The notes under the pieces are model-generated. The model searched no databases. It was given only the letters and a program-made list of their open reading frames with translations, and had not been told where the DNA came from. This document shows, piece after piece, positions 19,172 through 29,410 of a stretch of 64,000 bases of DNA. Made by a program: the position numbers and the translations under genes. The stretch is from the NCBI RefSeq assembly GCF_014202415.1, contig NZ_JACHGR010000009.1, forward strand, positions 100,049 through 164,048, given 5' to 3'. This stretch comes from Tolumonas osonensis (GTDB lineage: Bacteria > Pseudomonadota > Gammaproteobacteria > Enterobacterales > Aeromonadaceae). Each line of letters opens with the position of its first letter. Position 1 is the first letter of the stretch.

Positions 19172-19519
19172 TTATTCCGCAAAGTAAGTGCCCCAGCCGT
19201 CATAATCGACGTGGTATTTCTTGCACAGTGGCAGCAGGGTCGCGATTTCTGTGGTGATACGTTCAACATCCAGTGACCCTTCTTTGGTCGCATCGAAACA
19301 GAACACAGTAGCACCGTCATCCAGTTCCACTTCTTCCGCATCTTCCACTTCAAATCCGGCCTTGAACAGATCAACTGCCAGCTTTTCCAGACTGTCGAAA
19401 TCCACTGCCGCGAAATGATGTTCGATAGGATAATCCGCATCCGGATTGCTGCCATCTTCCATCAGTTCGGCAATAATTTCAGCGGTCTCTTCCTGCCATT
19501 CCAGTAATTCCTGATTCAT
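19172..19519 (-). CDS. rraB: Regulator of RNase E activity B
   Basis: 115 residues, very acidic. It matches the RraB/YjgD family by its start MNQELLEWQEETAEIIAEL and by DADYPIEHHF and later YDGWGTYF. In E. coli RraB binds the C-terminal half of RNase E and modulates RNA decay. ATG 19519 has AAGGAG six bases upstream; a longer frame starting at 19591 lacks one. It is downstream of luxS on the same strand with a 74-bp gap. Confidence 0.92.
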   Translation of the reverse strand: MNQELLEWQEETAEIIAELMEDGSNPDADYPIEHHFAAVDFDSLEKLAVDLFKAGFEVEDAEEVELDDGATVFCFDATKEGSLDVERITTEIATLLPLCKKYHVDYDGWGTYFAE

Positions 19520-19593
19520 TTCAGCTCCTTGCCCCGAACCATTATGCCGCGATACATCCTTCTTCGCTGATCCGGATTTTTCTTGTTTCATAG

Positions 19594-20103
19594 TTACAGA
19601 CTAGCCAGTTTATCGGATGGCAGTGCCAGTTCCGCATTTTTATTGATACCCACACCACGTGCCAGAATGGTACGGGCGATGTCATGTGCCTCTTCCAGCG
19701 AATGCATCTGATAAGTACCGCACTGATACTCATTCAGTTCCGGGATCTTCGCCTGATCCACGACTTTCAGTACATCTTCCATGGCCGCTTTCCAGGCCGC
19801 CGCAACACGGGCTTCATCCGGCGTACCGATCAGGCTCATATAAAAGCCGGTACGACACCCCATCGGAGAAATATCAATGATTTCCACATCACTGCCATTC
19901 AGATGATCTCGCATAAAGCCGGCAAACAAATGCTCCAGGGTGTGAATCCCCCGCTCCGGCAGGATCTCCTGATTGGGTACACAAAAACGCAAATCAAATA
20001 CCGTGATCGGATCACCGTGCGGCGTCCGCATCTGTTTTGCCACACGCACAGCCGGTGCCTGCATCCGGGTATGATCCACAGTAAAACTATCTAATAACGG
20101 CAT
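19594..20103 (-). CDS. luxS: S-ribosylhomocysteine lyase LuxS (AI-2 synthesis)
   Basis: 169 residues, the normal length. The metal-binding HTLEH is at residues 54-58 and the third ligand cysteine is in the CGTYQMHS region. It cleaves S-ribosylhomocysteine to homocysteine and the precursor of the quorum signal AI-2, and recycles activated-methyl waste. GAGGAGG precedes the ATG. The homocysteine product links it to metE, encoded at 38125. Confidence 0.97.
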   Translation of the reverse strand: MPLLDSFTVDHTRMQAPAVRVAKQMRTPHGDPITVFDLRFCVPNQEILPERGIHTLEHLFAGFMRDHLNGSDVEIIDISPMGCRTGFYMSLIGTPDEARVAAAWKAAMEDVLKVVDQAKIPELNEYQCGTYQMHSLEEAHDIARTILARGVGINKNAELALPSDKLASL

Positions 20104-20127
20104 GCTGCCTCCTCTGAAATTCTGTGC

Positions 20128-20709
20128 TTACAGTGAACTGCGACATTGCTGAAACTGAGCAGCATACCGCTTCGCCCGGGATTCTACGACACGCGAAGTT
20201 TTCAGCAACCAGCGTTTCTGATAATGGGTTCCCCGACGAAATCCGCCCCAGCCCTCATGGTAATTGAGATACTGATTATAAGCATCATTAGGCGAAATTT
20301 TGTTCACCCGGCTGGTTTTATAGGAATACCAACCCATAAAATCGATCGCATCGGCAAAATCATCCCGATCAGCCCAGCCATTGCCGGTCTGCTCTTTATA
20401 ATCTTCCCAGGTCTCGTCCTTGACCTGTGCATAACCATACGCCGAGCTGCGGCGTCCCAGCGGAATAAACAGGAAATAATCCATCGGCGGCTGCGCATCG
20501 TGCCTGAAGCTCGACTCCTGATACATCATCGCCATAGAAACGGTCAGCGGCACTTTCCAGCGCTGCTGCATATCCAGCGCAGCTTCATACCAGTCATTAT
20601 TCTGCCGGAAAATATCACAGATATTCTCCGGGTTATCCGGTCGCTGAGTGGTGGTGGAACTACAAGCTGTCAGCACCAGCAACATCAGCAGGACAATCGG
20701 TTTCAACAT
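20128..20709 (-). CDS. Lipoprotein with lytic-transglycosylase-like (SLT) domain
   Basis: 193 residues. A lipoprotein signal at 1-15 ends in the lipobox LTAC, followed by a serine/threonine-rich linker. The SLT/lysozyme-like fold carries the candidate catalytic glutamate in MMYQESSF and the typical SSAYGYAQV region. It probably acts on or binds peptidoglycan from the outer membrane. ATG 20709 was chosen because two upstream in-frame ATGs lie in or next to the T tract of the glnB terminator. It lies 24 bp upstream of luxS, perhaps co-transcribed. Confidence 0.8.
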   Translation of the reverse strand: MLKPIVLLMLLVLTACSSTTTQRPDNPENICDIFRQNNDWYEAALDMQQRWKVPLTVSMAMMYQESSFRHDAQPPMDYFLFIPLGRRSSAYGYAQVKDETWEDYKEQTGNGWADRDDFADAIDFMGWYSYKTSRVNKISPNDAYNQYLNYHEGWGGFRRGTHYQKRWLLKTSRVVESRAKRYAAQFQQCRSSL

Positions 20710-20721
20710 GACACTACTATC

Positions 20722-20776
20722 CATAAAAAACAAAACCACATCGCCGGCTGTCAGTCAAAACAGTAACGATGTGGTT
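20722..20776 (-). terminator. Terminator downstream of glnB
   Basis: Read on the minus strand, AACCACATCG and CGATGTGGTT form a ten-base-pair stem with a 23-base loop, followed by the T-rich run TTGTTTTTT. It separates glnB from the lipoprotein gene. Confidence 0.7.
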
Positions 20777-20787
20777 GCAGGAAGAGA

Positions 20788-21198
<411 letters not shown>

Positions 21199-21248
21199 CT
21201 ACGGTTCAGGGTTTGAACTGCGACATGATCTGATAACAATTAACATTC

Positions 21249-21254
21249 GTTATA
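21249..21254 (-). promoter_or_regulatory. Extended -10 promoter element for glnB
   Basis: On the minus strand TGCTATAAC gives an extended -10 (TGn plus TATAAC) about 120 bp before the glnB ATG and just downstream of the rpsI terminator. No good -35 hexamer is seen. Confidence 0.5.
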
Positions 21255-21280
21255 GCACAAGTGCCGCTTTTTCCGGATAA

Positions 21281-21314
21281 AAAAAACCGCCTGGCTTGCG
21301 CCAGACGGTTTTTT
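21281..21314 (-). terminator. Terminator of the rplM-rpsI operon
   Basis: Read on the minus strand, AAACCGTCTGGC and GCCAGGCGGTTT form a long stem with a short GCAA-type loop, followed by a run of eight Ts. Confidence 0.92.
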
Positions 21315-21341
21315 CGCAACACAAATACTGAAACGTAAATA

Positions 21342-21734
21342 TTAACGTTTGGAGTACTGTGGACGCTTACGCGCTTTATGCAGACCAACTTTCTTACGTT
21401 CAACGCGACGCGCATCACGGGTAACGAAGCCCGCTTTACGCAGTGTTGGACGCAGAGATTCGTCATATTGCATCAGTGCACGGGTGATACCGTGACGGAT
21501 AGCGCCGGCCTGACCAGTGATACCACCACCAGAAACGGTGATGTACAGGTCGATTTTATCAGTCAGTTCAACCAGCTCCAGAGCCTGCATAACCACCATA
21601 CGAGCGGTAGGACGACCGAAGTAATCCTGCAGTGAACGCTTGTTGATAACGATATTGCCGCTACCTACTTTAGCAAATACACGAGCGGTAGAGCTTTTGC
21701 GACGGCCAGTGCCGTAGTATTGATTTTCAGCCAT
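21342..21734 (-). CDS. rpsI: Ribosomal protein S9
   Basis: 130 residues, full length, starting [20 protein letters not shown] and ending in the conserved basic tail with KRPQYSKR. This tail reaches the P-site tRNA in the 30S subunit. It follows rplM by 14 bp in the universally conserved rplM-rpsI operon and is closed by a strong terminator. Confidence 0.98.
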   Translation of the reverse strand: MAENQYYGTGRRKSSTARVFAKVGSGNIVINKRSLQDYFGRPTARMVVMQALELVELTDKIDLYITVSGGGITGQAGAIRHGITRALMQYDESLRPTLRKAGFVTRDARRVERKKVGLHKARKRPQYSKR

Positions 21735-21748
21735 TTGCCAGCTCCCGA

Positions 21749-22177
21749 TTAGATGTCCAGTACTTGAGGTTGTTGAGCCGCATGGTTGTGCTCGGTACCT
21801 GCGTAAACTTTCAGTTTACGGAACATAGCACGACCCAGCGGGCCTTTTGGCAACATACCTTTGACTGCGATTTCGAGAACCATTTCTGGCTTACGATCAA
21901 TCAGCTTTTCAAAAGTGATAGATTTCAGACCACCTGGGAAACCAGAGTATGAATAGTAAGTTTTAGCTGCTGCTTTGTTACCAGTCACAGCGATTTTCTC
22001 TGCATTGATAACTACGATGTAATCACCGGTATCAACATGCGGAGTGTATTCTGGTTTGTGCTTACCGCGCAGGCGGGAAGCGATTTCAGTGGCCAGACGA
22101 CCTAAGGTTTTGCCTTCTGCGTCAACAACGTACCAGTCACGCTTAACGGTTTCTGGTTTGGCAACGAAAGTTTTCAT
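21749..22177 (-). CDS. rplM: Ribosomal protein L13
   Basis: 142 residues, the E. coli length, starting [20 protein letters not shown]. It is an early-assembly 50S protein. It is the first gene of the rplM-rpsI operon and has a long structured leader, consistent with the known autogenous control by L13 in gammaproteobacteria. Confidence 0.98.
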   Translation of the reverse strand: MKTFVAKPETVKRDWYVVDAEGKTLGRLATEIASRLRGKHKPEYTPHVDTGDYIVVINAEKIAVTGNKAAAKTYYSYSGFPGGLKSITFEKLIDRKPEMVLEIAVKGMLPKGPLGRAMFRKLKVYAGTEHNHAAQQPQVLDI

Positions 22178-22341
22178 CGAGTAAACCCAAATTACCTAAA
22201 TAAAATAACGAATTACGTCTTCATTGAGACGTAACCTGTGAATGCTTTCGCTTGTACCCCTTCGAATACAAGACCAGCAGAGTTGCTAGTCCACGCGTAG
22301 CGGCGTGGGCACCGTCTACGGAGGTGGCCTGTAACGTGGGC
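22178..22341 (-). promoter_or_regulatory. Structured 5' leader of rplM (probable L13 autoregulatory leader)
   Basis: The untranslated leader holds three stems: TTACGTCT/AGACGTAA at 22213-22234, CTTGTA/TACAAG at 22251-22272 and CCACGC/GCGTGG at 22291-22308. Enterobacterial rplM is known to be repressed by L13 binding its leader. Whether these stems form that same fold is inference. Confidence 0.6.
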
Positions 22342-22347
22342 CGCAAG

Positions 22348-22353
22348 ATTATA
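22348..22353 (-). promoter_or_regulatory. -10 box of the rplM-rpsI promoter
   Basis: A perfect TATAAT on the minus strand, followed by a GC-rich stretch (CTTGCGGCCC). The -35 is weak. Initiation near 22341 would give a leader of about 165 bases. From here to 22541 I see only AT-rich sequence that must hold the divergent zapG promoter. Confidence 0.65.
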
Positions 22354-22541
22354 GGGGAAGTTGCTGGGAAAAGCATCTTGATTTTCATTTTATCCCTGGA
22401 AAAAATATGTTCTGTTTAAGCGGTCCCGGGGGTTTTTATTGTGAAGTCACACTCCGTAGTGTCCGTTGAACAAAAGCGATACACTTACCGGAAGTCTGCG
22501 GCTATAGTGAGGCCGTGTCCTGTAATATATAAGGTGTTGTT

Positions 22542-22940
22542 ATGACGACTGAATTCACCATGATCCTGTTTGTACTGGTTGGCCTGATTATCGGCTTTGT
22601 GGCAGGACGTTCCACTTCCCGTGCGGGTGATGCGGCCAAGCTGCACAAGGAACTGACCAAAACCCGTAAAGAATTCGAACAATATAAACGTGATGTTCAG
22701 GATCACTTCATCGGTTTTTCCGGCCTGATGGAACAACTGGATGCCCAGTATCAGCGGCTGTCGCAGCATATGACAGAACAGAGTGAAAAACTGACTAACA
22801 GCCAGACTATCTATAGCATCCAGCCTGATGTACCGGCGGAAGAAAAAGAACCGGCCGCGCCTGCAACCGAAGGCGTCCATCAGCCTAAGGATTATTCCGG
22901 CGAACCATCCGGTTTATTGAGTGATCATAAATCCTCGTGA
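22542..22940 (+). CDS. zapG: Z-ring associated protein ZapG (YhcB, DUF1043)
   Basis: 132 residues. An N-terminal transmembrane helix spans about 6-21 (ILFVLVGLIIGFVAG), and the cytosolic coiled coil follows (HKELTKTRKEFEQYKRDVQ, with the conserved DHF and LDAQYQRL segments). A variable acidic tail ends the protein. In E. coli YhcB/ZapG links division and envelope growth. The same neighbours, rplM-rpsI on one side and degQ-degS on the other, occur in E. coli. Confidence 0.9.
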   Translation: MTTEFTMILFVLVGLIIGFVAGRSTSRAGDAAKLHKELTKTRKEFEQYKRDVQDHFIGFSGLMEQLDAQYQRLSQHMTEQSEKLTNSQTIYSIQPDVPAEEKEPAAPATEGVHQPKDYSGEPSGLLSDHKSS

Positions 22941-23016
22941 ACTCTTCCCGGTAATTCTTGTCATATAACAATGAGTTGGTAATTACCTGGTCTTGTTTGT
23001 AAGGAGCTGTAAACGC

Positions 23017-24381
23017 ATGAGCAATACCCGACATCTGTTGAGCGCATTAGCATTAAGTTTGAGTATGGCTTTATCTGTAGCACCGGCCCAGGCGGCCCTG
23101 CCGTTGAGTGTTAACGGACAGGATATGCCAAGCCTGGCCCCGGTGGTCGAACAGGTGACGCCGGCAGTCGTCAACATTCTGGTTTCAGGCAAGAAAGTCA
23201 CCCGTCAGGAGATTCCGGAGCAATTCCGTTTCTTCTTCGGTCCGGATATGCCTGATGCCCAGGTCCAGGAACAGCCGTTCCAGGCTCTGGGTTCCGGCGT
23301 GATCATTGATGCTGCCAAAGGTTATGTCATCACCAACCATCATGTGATTGATGGTGCAGACGAAATTAAAGTGACCCTCAAGGATGGCCGGGAACTCAAA
23401 GCGAAAAAAATCGGTGAAGATCAGCAATCCGATATCGCGGTGTTACAGATCAAAGCGGATAACCTGACTGAAATCAAACTGGCCAATTCCGAGCAGTTAC
23501 GGGTCGGCGATTTTGCGATTGCGATTGGTAACCCGTTTGGACTGGGACAAACCGTCACTTCCGGTATTATCAGTGCACTGGGACGCAGCGGCCTGAATAT
23601 CGAAAATATCGAGAACTTCATCCAGACCGATGCGGCAATTAACTCCGGAAACTCCGGTGGCGCACTGGTGAACCTGAATGGTGAGCTGATCGGTATCAAC
23701 ACCGCGATCCTGGGGCCAAACGGCGGCAATATCGGTATCGGTTTCGCGATCCCGTCGAATATGGTACGCGACCTGTCGGAACAGATCCTGAAATACGGTG
23801 AAGTCCGTCGCGGCGTCCTGGGGATCATGGGCGGAGAACTAACATCGGATCTCGCCAAAGCCTTTGGCACAGATAAGCAACAAGGCGCGTTTGTGAATCA
23901 GGTCATGGCGAATTCGGCCGCAGATGTCGCCGGAATCAAACCCGGTGACATTATTGTCAAACTGAATGGTAAAGCCGTGCGCTCCTTCGGCGAGCTGCGG
24001 GCCAATATCGCCACCATGGGCGCCGGTAAAACAGTCACGCTGGGTGTTATCCGGGACGGCAAAGAACAGGATGTACAGGTTACGCTGAAACAGGCCGACT
24101 TGTCAGAAACCAAAGCCAGTGTGCTGCATCCGGCTCTCGAAGGCGCCACCTTAGGCAACAGCGAGCCAGGCGCCAGCGTTACCGGAGTGGTCATTACTCA
24201 GCTGGAGCAACGTTCTGCCGCGGCCCAGGCCGGTTTGCAGAAAGGGGATGTCATCATCGGCGTTAACCGCACCCGAATCAACAATCTGCAGGAACTGCGG
24301 ACAGCCATGAAAAACCGGGGCGAAATCCAGGCACTGAATATTCGCCGAGGTAACGCGACACTGTATCTGGTACTTCGTTAA
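23017..24381 (+). CDS. degQ: Periplasmic serine endoprotease DegQ (Do family)
   Basis: 454 residues. The signal peptide is at 1-27 (ending APAQA). The trypsin-like domain has the triad H109 (TNHHVID), D139 (SDIAVLQI) and S213 (NSGNSGGAL), and two PDZ domains follow, as in DegP/DegQ. It degrades and refolds damaged periplasmic proteins. ATG 23017 has AAGGAG ten bases upstream. Adjacency to degS and absence of a long Q-linker favour DegQ over DegP. Confidence 0.93.
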   Translation: MSNTRHLLSALALSLSMALSVAPAQAALPLSVNGQDMPSLAPVVEQVTPAVVNILVSGKKVTRQEIPEQFRFFFGPDMPDAQVQEQPFQALGSGVIIDAAKGYVITNHHVIDGADEIKVTLKDGRELKAKKIGEDQQSDIAVLQIKADNLTEIKLANSEQLRVGDFAIAIGNPFGLGQTVTSGIISALGRSGLNIENIENFIQTDAAINSGNSGGALVNLNGELIGINTAILGPNGGNIGIGFAIPSNMVRDLSEQILKYGEVRRGVLGIMGGELTSDLAKAFGTDKQQGAFVNQVMANSAADVAGIKPGDIIVKLNGKAVRSFGELRANIATMGAGKTVTLGVIRDGKEQDVQVTLKQADLSETKASVLHPALEGATLGNSEPGASVTGVVITQLEQRSAAAQAGLQKGDVIIGVNRTRINNLQELRTAMKNRGEIQALNIRRGNATLYLVLR

Positions 24382-24387
24382 CAAACA

Positions 24388-24414
24388 GGCCTGCTGATCG
24401 ACTGTCAGCAGGCC
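24388..24414 (+). terminator. Hairpin between degQ and degS
   Basis: A ten-base-pair perfect stem (GGCCTGCTGA / TCAGCAGGCC) with a seven-base loop follows the degQ stop codon, but the tail ATCTTCC is poor in T. It may be a weak terminator or protect the degQ mRNA. Confidence 0.5.
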
Positions 24415-24467
24415 ATCTTCCTGAAAGATATGCTATTCTTTTCATTCTGATTGAATGGAGAGAGCTT

Positions 24468-25571
24468 ATGTGGATTGCAGCTTTACGTTATATCGGCAAA
24501 GCCGTGCTGTTAGGGCTGTTGCTTGCCGGATTGCTGCTCTGGGTTCCCTCCTTCCGTCAATATTTCAGTTTCGACAATATCGATCCGCGTGACGCACCGC
24601 CATTAAGTTATGCCTATGCCGCCAGCAGAGCCGGACCGGCCGTGGTCAATATCTATACCCGCAGTTTCCAGCAATCGGCTCTCAACGATAACCGGGAGTT
24701 AGTGCCCCAGAGCCTGGGCTCAGGCGTGATCATGCTGCGCAAAGGGTATGTGCTGACAAACTTTCACGTTATCTCCGATGCAGACCAAATCATTGTGGCA
24801 CTGCAGGATGGCCGGGTCCTTAACGCCGAGCTGGTCGGCGTGGATGTCCCGACGGATCTGGCCGTGCTCTCCATTTCGGCGGACAATTTACCCGAGATCC
24901 CGCAGGATCCCGAGCTGTCACCGTTAGTCGGTGATGTGGTGCTGGCTATTGGCAATCCCTACAATGTGGGCCAGACCATCACACAGGGCATTATCAGCGC
25001 CACAGGCCGGATTGGGTTAAGTACCATGGGGCCGGACAGTAATGGCCGTCAGGATCTGCTGCAGACCGATGCGGCCATTAACACCGGTAATTCCGGCGGG
25101 GCGCTAGTCAACACCCGGGGGGAACTGGTGGGTATCAATGCCGGGGCCTATCATCTGGGCACATCGCAGGAAGGTTACGGGATCAACTTTGCTATCCCCT
25201 ACCGGCTGGCAAAACGGATCATGGATGAACTCATTGCGCATGGTCGCGTCAAACGGGGCTATGTTGGCATATCCAGTGTCCAGATTGATTCCGTGACGGC
25301 CAAACTGCAGGATGCAGAAGTCACACATGGCCTGATTATCGAAAACATGGACAGTGCGGGTCCGGCAGTCAAAGGTGGCCTGAAGCGCGGAGATATGTTA
25401 CTGCGGATCAATGACAAGCCCATTAACAACGTCAGAGATGCGATGGATATCATCGCCGAGATGCCACCGGGCACAAAGGCCAGGTTTACCGTTCTGCGTA
25501 ACGGCAAGCAACTGGTTTGCACCATCACCGTAGAAGAAGATTTGCGTTTCTCTAAACTGAAAAACAATTAG
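24468..25571 (+). CDS. degS: Site-1 protease DegS of the sigma-E envelope stress pathway
   Basis: 367 residues. It has one N-terminal transmembrane anchor (about 9-26), a protease domain with triad H100 (TNFHVI), D130 (PTDLAVL) and S209 (NTGNSGGAL), and one PDZ domain. That is the DegS layout, against two PDZ domains in DegQ. It senses unassembled porin C-termini and cleaves the anti-sigma factor RseA in the periplasm. It stands 86 bp after its paralogue degQ, as in E. coli. Confidence 0.93.
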   Translation: MWIAALRYIGKAVLLGLLLAGLLLWVPSFRQYFSFDNIDPRDAPPLSYAYAASRAGPAVVNIYTRSFQQSALNDNRELVPQSLGSGVIMLRKGYVLTNFHVISDADQIIVALQDGRVLNAELVGVDVPTDLAVLSISADNLPEIPQDPELSPLVGDVVLAIGNPYNVGQTITQGIISATGRIGLSTMGPDSNGRQDLLQTDAAINTGNSGGALVNTRGELVGINAGAYHLGTSQEGYGINFAIPYRLAKRIMDELIAHGRVKRGYVGISSVQIDSVTAKLQDAEVTHGLIIENMDSAGPAVKGGLKRGDMLLRINDKPINNVRDAMDIIAEMPPGTKARFTVLRNGKQLVCTITVEEDLRFSKLKNN

Positions 25572-25595
25572 AAAAAAGGCACCCGTGGGTGCCTT
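25572..25595 (-). terminator. Terminator of the mla-ibaG-murA operon
   Basis: Read on the minus strand, AAGGCAC and GTGCCTT pair across a six-base loop and run into six Ts. On the plus strand the same stem follows degS, with a weaker tail. Confidence 0.85.
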
Positions 25596-25614
25596 GATTC
25601 GTTCACAGAGAGAA

Positions 25615-26886
<1,272 letters not shown>

Positions 26887-26926
26887 TCAATATTCAGACT
26901 TCATAGCGCGGACACTCCGCGCTGAC

Positions 26927-27181
26927 TTAAAAACCGTTCAGTTTACGATCGCGTTGCCATTCTTCTGGCGTAAACGCTTTGATACTCAGGGCATGGATGG
27001 CATTGCTGGCGATATGTTCCGCTAACGGCGCATAAATAGTCTGCTGCTTTTTGACCCGGCTCATACCGGCAAACAGAGGGGAAACGGCAATAACCTGGAA
27101 GTGTCCGTTTTCACCCTGCACATATAATTCGTCCAGCGCGAGAGCGGCCCGAAGAATACTCTCAATCTCAGTTGGATGCAT
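26927..27181 (-). CDS. ibaG: BolA-family protein IbaG (YrbA)
   Basis: 84 residues, of the BolA/IbaG fold: [13 protein letters not shown], then the conserved [16 protein letters not shown] and the C-terminal [13 protein letters not shown]. IbaG is an acid-induced partner of monothiol glutaredoxin in iron-sulfur handling. ATG 27181 starts the family N-terminus MHPTEIE; a weak GAGAA lies upstream. It sits between mlaB and murA as in E. coli. Confidence 0.9.
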   Translation of the reverse strand: MHPTEIESILRAALALDELYVQGENGHFQVIAVSPLFAGMSRVKKQQTIYAPLAEHIASNAIHALSIKAFTPEEWQRDRKLNGF

Positions 27182-27194
27182 AATAATTTCTCGA

Positions 27195-27455
27195 TTATTG
27201 CGGTAAATCCAGATCGAATAACGCACTGACCCCATACAGCGAGATCAGTTGCACCAATTCGGGTGAAGCGCCCTGTATTAACAAGCGCTGATGGTTTGTC
27301 TGACAGGTCTGGGCCCATTTCACTAAAAAGGCCACGCCTGACGAGTCAATCTTGTTCACAGCACTGACATCAACATTATCTTGCCGGAATAGTTCAGCTC
27401 GCTCAGGCCACCATGCGGTGACCTGCGCTGCATCCAGATTTCCGGTCAGTTTCAT
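27195..27455 (-). CDS. mlaB: MlaB, STAS-domain subunit of the lipid transporter
   Basis: 86 residues with one STAS domain ([20 protein letters not shown]). MlaB binds the ATPase MlaF and stabilises the MlaFEDB inner-membrane complex for phospholipid transport. Start and mlaC stop overlap as ATGA, indicating coupled translation. Confidence 0.9.
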   Translation of the reverse strand: MKLTGNLDAAQVTAWWPERAELFRQDNVDVSAVNKIDSSGVAFLVKWAQTCQTNHQRLLIQGASPELVQLISLYGVSALFDLDLPQ

Positions 27456-28090
27456 GACTGTTTACCCGGTAATGTGGCCGGTTTCAGATTATGTTGCTCC
27501 AGCATACTGCTGACACTGTCGATGCCTTTCTGACGAATCGAACCACCCAGTTCGGACTGTTTGGACGAAAGCAGACTGACGCCTTCCGCAATCATGTCAA
27601 ACACCTTCCATTCGCCGGTTTTACTGTTTTTCCGTAACTGGAATATGACATTGATTTCCGGTTTATCCGGATCCAGCACGGTGACTTTGACAGAAATTTC
27701 TTTTTTCGCATCCAGAGGCTGACCGGATTCAACCCGGATAGTCTGCTTGTCATATTTGCCTAATGCATCTGCGTAAGTCGCAACGATGTAATCCGTAAAG
27801 GCTTTAACAAAACGCTCACGCTGCGGCGGCGTTGTACTTCTCAGCTCTTTACCAATCACCTTGTATGCCGCAAATTTATTGTCCACATAAGGCATCAATT
27901 CCTCACGGACAATCGTACGTAAATGATTCGGGTTTTGTTTAACCTGCGGCGCGTCCTGCTCCAGACGGGTAAACGTCTTTCCTGCCGCTTCTTTCACCAG
28001 CAGATAAGGATCCTGTGAATTAACAGCCAGCGCCTGTGCGGAAGCCAGTAACAGTAACCAGGCAGCACAACGGGTTACCCATTTAAACAT
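27452..28090 (-). CDS. mlaC: MlaC, periplasmic phospholipid carrier
   Basis: 212 residues with a signal peptide ending SAQALA near residue 22, then the MlaC/Ttg2D fold (FTRLEQD, REELMPYVDNKFAAYKVIGK). It shuttles phospholipids between MlaA and the inner-membrane MlaFEDB complex. ATG 28090 has GAGGAG seven bases upstream, and the longer in-frame extension overlaps mlaD and lacks signal-peptide character. Confidence 0.92.
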   Translation of the reverse strand: MFKWVTRCAAWLLLLASAQALAVNSQDPYLLVKEAAGKTFTRLEQDAPQVKQNPNHLRTIVREELMPYVDNKFAAYKVIGKELRSTTPPQRERFVKAFTDYIVATYADALGKYDKQTIRVESGQPLDAKKEISVKVTVLDPDKPEINVIFQLRKNSKTGEWKVFDMIAEGVSLLSSKQSELGGSIRQKGIDSVSSMLEQHNLKPATLPGKQS

Positions 28091-28109
28091 TGCGTACTCC
28101 TCAAGGGTT

Positions 28110-28625
28110 TTAGTTATTAGTTTCTGTTGCAGCCGACGTCTGGTTATCTGATTTGCCATTCGCCTGACCGTAAACAAACTTGCCAATCAAATCTTCCAGT
28201 ACCAATGCTGATTTGGTATCTGAAATTGAATCACCGTTTTTCAGTGTTTCCGTACCCATGTCTTCATCAGAAAAACCCGGGGTAATGCCGATATATTGTT
28301 CCCCCAGCAAACCCGAGGTCAGGATAGCGGCCGTGCTGGTATCCGACAGCTCGTTATAGCGGCTGTCGATCTGCATTTCTACTTTCGGCGTGAATGTTTT
28401 GGCATCGATAGAGACATCCGAAACCCGGCCAATCACGACCCCGCCAATTTTTACCGGGGAACGGATTTTCAGTCCGCCGATATTATCAAAACTGGCATAC
28501 AGCGCGTAGGTATCCCCCTGACTGCCAAAGCTGAGGCCCGCCACTTTTAATGCCAGCATGATACCGGCGAAAATACCCGCCAGCATGAAACATCCTACCA
28601 GAAACTCAATCTTACTGAACTTCAT
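28110..28625 (-). CDS. mlaD: MlaD, MCE-domain subunit of the lipid transporter
   Basis: 171 residues. One N-terminal transmembrane helix (about 8-28) is followed by a single MCE domain (ALYASFDNIGGLKIRSPVKI, LLGEQYIGI). It forms a periplasmic hexamer on MlaE. ATG 28625 with AGGTGA upstream is preferred over the GTG at 28634, which lies inside that ribosome site and overlaps the mlaE stop. Confidence 0.92.
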   Translation of the reverse strand: MKFSKIEFLVGCFMLAGIFAGIMLALKVAGLSFGSQGDTYALYASFDNIGGLKIRSPVKIGGVVIGRVSDVSIDAKTFTPKVEMQIDSRYNELSDTSTAAILTSGLLGEQYIGITPGFSDEDMGTETLKNGDSISDTKSALVLEDLIGKFVYGQANGKSDNQTSAATETNN

Positions 28626-28630
28626 CGCTC

Positions 28631-29410
28631 TCACCTGAACATGACGGCTGTCATTACAAAATCCAATCCCAATACCAGCAACGAGGCATGAACCACCGTA
28701 CGGGTCGTTGCCTGACTGATCCCGGCTGCCGTTGGCAGACAGTCGTAACCATTGAATAACGCGACCCAGGTCACGACCAGCGCAAACACGATCGCTTTTA
28801 AAATTCCCTGAACAATATCTTCCTGCCAGTCCACTGCGGCCTGCATGGCCGACCAGAAACCGCCTTCATCCGCGCCGAGCCAGTCAACACCCACCAGCTT
28901 GCCGCCGAAAATACCGACAATACAAAAAATCAGCGACAATAAAGGCAGACTGATCGTTCCGGCCCAGAACCGCGGTGAAATAATGCGCCGCAGCGGGTCG
29001 ACTGCCATCATTTCCAGGCTGCTTAACTGCTCGGTCGCTTTCATCAGACCAATTTCCGCCGTTAATGCCGAGCCAGCACGACCGGCAAACAACAACGCAG
29101 CCACCACCGGCCCCAGTTCACGCAACAGGGATAACGCCACTAATGGCCCCAGCGACGCTTCGGCGCCAAAATCAACCAGCACACGGTATCCCTGAAAACC
29201 GAGCACCATGCCGATAAACAGACCGGAGACCAGAATGATCAGCACCGACTCCACGCCCACCACATAAAGCTGCTGGATCAATAGCGGAAAATGCTTTCTG
29301 GGCTCCGGCCGGCCAATCAGCGCCTGATACAGCATAATGCTGGCTCGTCCGATTGCCGTCAGGCTTTGTATGCCACGCTGGCCGAGACGGCTGATTAAAT
29401 CCACCAACAT
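28631..29410 (-). CDS. mlaE: MlaE, permease of the lipid transporter
   Basis: 259 residues with five or six hydrophobic segments. It has the MlaE/PqiA-type core ([18 protein letters not shown], then [12 protein letters not shown] at the C-terminus). It is the inner-membrane channel of MlaFEDB. AGGAG lies upstream of the ATG, and the mlaF stop codon abuts it. Confidence 0.94.
   Translation of the reverse strand: MLVDLISRLGQRGIQSLTAIGRASIMLYQALIGRPEPRKHFPLLIQQLYVVGVESVLIILVSGLFIGMVLGFQGYRVLVDFGAEASLGPLVALSLLRELGPVVAALLFAGRAGSALTAEIGLMKATEQLSSLEMMAVDPLRRIISPRFWAGTISLPLLSLIFCIVGIFGGKLVGVDWLGADEGGFWSAMQAAVDWQEDIVQGILKAIVFALVVTWVALFNGYDCLPTAAGISQATTRTVVHASLLVLGLDFVMTAVMFR

Noticed and set aside
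23017..25571. degQ and degS as a recent tandem duplication
   Set aside because: They differ in anchor, PDZ number and sequence, and the pair is ancient and conserved in many gammaproteobacteria.
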